Origin: an uncultured Collinsella sp.
Lineage (GTDB): Bacteria; Actinomycetota; Coriobacteriia; Coriobacteriales; Coriobacteriaceae
DNA: 35,816 bases
Assembly (NCBI GenBank): GCA_958403395.1
Contig: CATXXF010000020.1
Location: 1-35,816, forward strand
Direction: 5' to 3'
Shown here: in pieces, positions 32,360-35,816 of the stretch
How positions within the stretch are numbered: position 1 is the first letter of the stretch
Layout: every line of letters begins with the position of its first letter
Made by a program: the position numbers and the translations under genes
The notes under the pieces: model-generated
Told to the model about the DNA's origin: nothing
Database searches by the model: none
What the model saw: only the letters and a program-made list of their open reading frames with translations

Positions 32360-33505
32360 CTACACGTAGACCTTGTCGAGGCGCATGCCAAAGCCGCAGG
32401 CGACCTCGTAGTTAATCGTTCCGCGCAGTCGGGCCATCTCGTCCATAGTGATCTCGGCATCGCCATCGCGGCCGACGATAATCATCTCGTCACCATACTC
32501 GGCCTCGGGAATCTCGTGTGCCGGGTTGGACTGAATGGCGACCATAAACTGGTCCATGCAGATATTGCCAACCTGATGCACGCGCTCGCCGCGATACAGC
32601 ACATCCATACGATTGGAAAGCGTACGCGATAGGCCGTCGGCATAACCGATCGGCAGCGTGCAGATCTGAACGCGCGTGCGCGGTACGCGGTAGGTAAAAC
32701 CGTAGCCCACGCCCTCACCCATCGCAGGGTGTGCCACGCGCGTCACGCGCGCATGGACGCTCATAACGGGATCAAGCTGCATCACGCGGCCACTCAGCTC
32801 GCACGGCTGCATGCCATACAAGCCAACGCCGGCGCGAATCATATCAAAATGCATCGAGGGGTCGAGCATCGAGGACGGCGTGTTGGCGCAGTGCACGATA
32901 CCGCACTCAAAACCCGCATCCTTAATGGCTTGAACGGCCTCGGTAAAGCGCTGACACTGCAGCTTGTAGTCCCAGCCCGAAGGTTCATCGGCCGTGGCGA
33001 AGTGCGTAAATACGCCGTCGCACTGAATACCGCGATGGAAATTAATACCGCGGACAAAGTCGAGCACCTGTGTGTAGTGTACGCCGATACGATTCATACC
33101 CGTCTCGATGGCGAGATGATACTTGCCCACCTTGCCCGCCGCGACGGCACATTCGCCATACGCAAGAGCAAAGTCAGACGTATAGACCGAGGGCATGATA
33201 TCAAACTCGAGCAACGTCGGAATGGCCTCGATAGGCGGCTCGCTTAGGATGAGGATGGGTTTCGTAATCCCGCCCTGTCGGAGCTCAACGCCCTCGTTAA
33301 CCGTCGCCACGGCAAACATGTCGGCACCGGCCGAATACATGATCTTGGCGCACTCAACAGCTCCATGACCATAAGCATCGGCCTTGACCACGCAGCACAG
33401 GCGCTGACGTGGATTCAACAAGTTCTTATAGGCCCTCGTGTTGCGACGGAGCGCCCCGCGGTCGATCTCGACCCAGGACCAGCGCGTCAAATCGGCTTTA
33501 TTCAT
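32360..33505 (-). CDS. alr: Alanine racemase
   Basis: 381 residues. It interconverts L- and D-alanine with pyridoxal phosphate, feeding peptidoglycan precursors. Lys41 in VVKADAYGHGA holds the cofactor and Tyr268 in GYGFTYR is the second catalytic base. WVEIDRGALRRN at the N-terminus and RNRIG-like GMNRIGVH plus VGNICMDQFMV are signatures. The start lies two bases after the nnrE/nnrD stop and the stop is eight bases before the UDG start, so it sits inside the operon. The C-terminal beta domain is complete. Confidence 0.96.
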   Translation of the reverse strand: MNKADLTRWSWVEIDRGALRRNTRAYKNLLNPRQRLCCVVKADAYGHGAVECAKIMYSAGADMFAVATVNEGVELRQGGITKPILILSEPPIEAIPTLLEFDIMPSVYTSDFALAYGECAVAAGKVGKYHLAIETGMNRIGVHYTQVLDFVRGINFHRGIQCDGVFTHFATADEPSGWDYKLQCQRFTEAVQAIKDAGFECGIVHCANTPSSMLDPSMHFDMIRAGVGLYGMQPCELSGRVMQLDPVMSVHARVTRVAHPAMGEGVGYGFTYRVPRTRVQICTLPIGYADGLSRTLSNRMDVLYRGERVHQVGNICMDQFMVAIQSNPAHEIPEAEYGDEMIIVGRDGDAEITMDEMARLRGTINYEVACGFGMRLDKVYV

Positions 33506-33507
33506 GA

Positions 33508-35124
33508 TTAGTCATCCGACCCTTCGTCCATGATTCCCAGATCTTCGAGCGCATCCTTTGCCGCCAGCTCCATGGCAGGACCAATCAAGTCGATAAGATC
33601 GGTCGCGATAACGCTCTTCTCACCATACTCCGTCGCCGCGGCAAAACCGGCGTAGCTGTGAAGTGCGACGGCGTACGAATACAGCAACTCCCAACGATCC
33701 ATCTCGTCGCGCATGGTGGCAAGCGTGCCGGCCAAAATACCCGCGAGAACATCACCCGAACCGGCAGTTGCCAGAGAAGCCGGACCCGAAAGTGGCAGCA
33801 GCACACGCTCAACGCCACAGATAGCCGTCGTCGGCCCCTTGGCAATGACCACCAGATTGTCGGAGCCTGCAGCCCAGACAACCTTCTGCGCGGCTGCAAT
33901 CGCGGTACCAAGGTCGTTCACCTCGTCACCGGCAACCAGACGCGAAAGCTCACGATAGTGCGGCGTCATAACCAACGGCTGCTCGCGACGATACATCTCG
34001 GGGTTACTATCAATACCGTCAATGGCAATCTTAGCAAGGCAGTTGAGTGCATCGGCATCCAAAATAAGCGGTACATCAAGCTCGAGCAAGCCCGAAACCA
34101 CCTGCATAGCGCCGGCAGACGTCGTCATACCGGGACCGCACAGTACGCAGCTGTACTTCTTTGCAATCTCGCACACCGTCATGCGCGCAGCGGCGCCAAA
34201 GGAGCCGCGGGAATCAGACGGAATAGCAAAGACGGGAATCGAAGGAAGTGCCATGCGAATAAGATTAGCGCAGGCGTCAGGAGCCGCGACTGCCACGTAA
34301 CCAGCACCCGCGCGAGCTGCAGACTTGGCCGCCATAATGGCAGCACCAGGATATTGCGCAGATCCGGCGACAATAAGCACAGAGCCACGGGAATACTTAT
34401 CGATATTCGTGGGAAGTGGAGCAAAGAAATCAACTAAGTCACCGGGCTCGACAATCTCGGCGGCGTGGTCGACATCATCGATGACCTCGTCAAGACGGTC
34501 GTAAAGATTGCCGCAGATCAAATCGCCAGCATACTCAGGGCCATCGGCGCTATACAAACCAATCTTGGGCGCAATCATCGTCACCGTATGTTCGGCACGA
34601 ATGCAGTCGTCATCAACAACGCCCGTCTCGGCATTCAGGCCCGAGGGGACATCAATGGATACGACACAATCGGCGCATTCATTGACCGTAGGAATCCAGA
34701 TGGAGAACGGCGCACGCAGATTCCCGTGAAAACCGGTACCAAAAATGGCATCGACAACAACATCGGCCTTATCGATCAAAACCTCGAGTTCGTCACGCGA
34801 AGGGCCGACGCAAACGTGCACATCGCGGCCGGCAGTACGACGAGCAACATGACGTGCCAGAGCAGCAGGAATCTCATCCGGTTCAACCGGAGAAACGATA
34901 TCCACGTCCACACCCTTATGGCTCAGGATATCGGCGGCAACCCAACCGTCGCCGCCATTATTACCAAAACCGACCAGAAAGAGAACCCGATCGGGATTGA
35001 GCTTCAAGACCTCGTTGGCGGCAAACTCACCCGCTAGCTCCATAAGCTCGGCCTTCGAAGTCCCTTCGCGTTCAATGATATCCTCGAGACGAACGACTTC
35101 TTCGGTACTCAAAACCGGTTTCAT
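33508..35124 (-). CDS. nnr: Bifunctional NAD(P)HX epimerase / ADP-dependent dehydratase
   Basis: 538 residues. Residues 1-220 are the YjeF-N epimerase domain (VGFGNNGGDGWVAADIL, DAIFGTGFHGNLR, IDVPSGLNAETG). Residues 235-520 are the ribokinase-like NnrD dehydratase (RGSVLIVAGSAQYPGAAIMA, LDADALN, TPHYRELSRL, ATAGSGDVLAGILAGTLA). Together they repair hydrated NADH and NADPH formed by heat or GAPDH side reactions. GGAG precedes ATG 35124 by 5 bases; the acpS stop directly abuts the start. The order acpS-nnr-alr-tsaE is widespread in Gram-positive bacteria. Confidence 0.96.
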   Translation of the reverse strand: MKPVLSTEEVVRLEDIIEREGTSKAELMELAGEFAANEVLKLNPDRVLFLVGFGNNGGDGWVAADILSHKGVDVDIVSPVEPDEIPAALARHVARRTAGRDVHVCVGPSRDELEVLIDKADVVVDAIFGTGFHGNLRAPFSIWIPTVNECADCVVSIDVPSGLNAETGVVDDDCIRAEHTVTMIAPKIGLYSADGPEYAGDLICGNLYDRLDEVIDDVDHAAEIVEPGDLVDFFAPLPTNIDKYSRGSVLIVAGSAQYPGAAIMAAKSAARAGAGYVAVAAPDACANLIRMALPSIPVFAIPSDSRGSFGAAARMTVCEIAKKYSCVLCGPGMTTSAGAMQVVSGLLELDVPLILDADALNCLAKIAIDGIDSNPEMYRREQPLVMTPHYRELSRLVAGDEVNDLGTAIAAAQKVVWAAGSDNLVVIAKGPTTAICGVERVLLPLSGPASLATAGSGDVLAGILAGTLATMRDEMDRWELLYSYAVALHSYAGFAAATEYGEKSVIATDLIDLIGPAMELAAKDALEDLGIMDEGSDD

Positions 35125-35664
35125 CTATGCTCCTAGCGTATCTTGCGAAGCATCGCCCAGGTGCTCCGTCAATGCTGAATTCTGCAGCTGCTCAAGCTCA
35201 TCTAAAACAGAGCGAGCCTCTTTAAATGTCTGCGCAACGCGTTTCTTAGTGCTCACCTTTTCATCTTTTGGCTTAGGCCGAGCATCTTCGGTAATCGCGA
35301 TGGCATTCGCAACAGCTAAGTCTCCTGTAAGCGTAATGGAAAGAGCGACCTCAACAACACCCAGCTCATGAGCGATCTCGAGTGCACGGCCCGAAAGCAG
35401 CGCCTTCGGTTTGCCGAGTTTATCACGCGTTACCGAAACATCCTTGCGACCCACGCCTTGACTAAAACCCGTGCCGAGAGCTTTAAGCACCGCCTCGCGC
35501 GAAGCAAAGCGGCTCGCATAGTGAGCAGCGGGACGCGATGATGCATCGCAATACGCACGCTCTTCTTCGGTAAACACACGCCGAGCAAACGACGGCGTCT
35601 TTTCAAGAATTGATTTCATACGGGAAATCTCGACGATATCAACGCCGATACCAGCTTCAGCCAT
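35125..35664 (-). CDS. acpS: Holo-[acyl-carrier-protein] synthase with C-terminal extension
   Basis: 179 residues from ATG 35664, which has GGAGGTG 4 bases upstream; an in-frame start at 35676 would place the ribosome site inside the gene. It transfers phosphopantetheine from CoA to acyl carrier protein. GVDIVEISRM (Asp9) and ASREAVLKALGTG (catalytic Glu and Lys) are the metal and CoA motifs; ALSITLTGDLAVANAIA closes the core near residue 127. Family members are about 120 residues; here some 50 extra residues follow (KPKDEKVSTKKRVAQTFKEA, LDELEQLQNSAL), charged and helical. It is the first gene of the operon. Confidence 0.94.
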   Translation of the reverse strand: MAEAGIGVDIVEISRMKSILEKTPSFARRVFTEEERAYCDASSRPAAHYASRFASREAVLKALGTGFSQGVGRKDVSVTRDKLGKPKALLSGRALEIAHELGVVEVALSITLTGDLAVANAIAITEDARPKPKDEKVSTKKRVAQTFKEARSVLDELEQLQNSALTEHLGDASQDTLGA

Positions 35665-35693
35665 GTTCACCTCCATATCGCACAGACTAAGTT

Positions 35694-35723
35694 ATTGTAG
35701 CCCGTTCACAGAAGATGCGACAA
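35694..35723 (-). promoter_or_regulatory. Promoter of the acpS-tsaD operon
   Basis: On the minus strand TTGTCG and TACAAT are separated by 18 bases; the -10 lies 30 bases before the acpS start. No operator-like palindrome overlaps it, in keeping with housekeeping expression. Confidence 0.6.
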
Positions 35724-35772
35724 ACGAGGGTTATAAAACACAGCTACTATGTGAGACAAAAGCCCGTAAACG

Positions 35773-35805
35773 CAAAAAAGGGGGAGGCCGCGAGGCCTCC
35801 CCCTT
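35773..35805. terminator. Bidirectional terminator at the right edge
   Basis: AAGGGGGAGGCC (35778-35789) and GGCCTCCCCCTT (35794-35805) form a perfect 12-bp stem with GCGA loop. On the minus strand six T follow, so it probably ends a minus-strand gene lying beyond the window; on plus the tail CTTCATTTT is also T-rich. Confidence 0.88.
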
Positions 35806-35816
35806 CTTCATTTTCA

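Overview
The window looks like chromosomal DNA of a moderately high-GC gut actinobacterium of the class Coriobacteriia, most likely Collinsella or a close relative. This is an inference from codon use, GC-rich third positions, Shine-Dalgarno sites of the GGAGG type, a fused TsaB-RimI-TsaD gene, many HutC-type GntR regulators next to sugar genes, and the mix of PTS and ABC sugar uptake. No phage, IS element, cas gene or transposase is visible. 28 protein genes (one cut by the left edge), one tRNA and one possible leader peptide are supported.

Region 1 (1-4731, minus strand): two SIS-domain sugar-phosphate isomerase/deglycase genes, then two overlapping GntR/UTRA regulators, a small protein of unknown function and a LacI-type regulator. 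The SIS pair with HutC-type regulators resembles loci for Amadori compounds (fructoselysine, glucoselysine) or amino sugars. Two palindromes between the regulators and the first SIS gene look like HutC-type operators.

Region 2 (4732-12872): murB, a Tat-exported coiled-coil NlpC/P60-like hydrolase, galE, malQ and a glycogen/maltodextrin phosphorylase. Region 3 (12873-13160) has no gene and carries the strangest structure here: six copies of a 15-bp motif in alternating orientation, 40-41 bp apart, lying between two convergent terminators. Region 4 (13161-21339): a complete ABC sugar importer (ATPase, two permeases, Tat/lipobox binding protein), a GntR regulator, and divergently a PTS EIIC-EIIB protein fused to a HAD phosphatase. 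With MalQ and phosphorylase this suggests alpha-glucan or alpha-glucoside use: import, disproportionation, phosphorolysis to glucose-1-phosphate, plus a PTS route.

Region 5 (21340-28840): a polyprenyl synthase, a tandem peptidoglycan-binding-domain protein without a signal peptide, tRNA-Gln(TTG), a large protein with a JetD/DUF2220-like TOPRIM domain, and a CstA-family transporter behind a leader that looks like a transcription attenuator. Region 6 (28841-35664, minus strand) is a tight operon acpS - nnrE/nnrD - alr - UDG4 - tsaE - tsaB/rimI/tsaD, joining ACP activation, NAD(P)HX repair, D-alanine supply, uracil excision and tRNA t6A synthesis.

A dispersed repeat sharing an exact 16-bp core occurs three times (about 6013-6143, 23839-23890 and 28698-28822), each time just 3' of a minus-strand gene and always in the same orientation. 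A separate REPIN-like inverted repeat lies between the lacI-type gene and murB.
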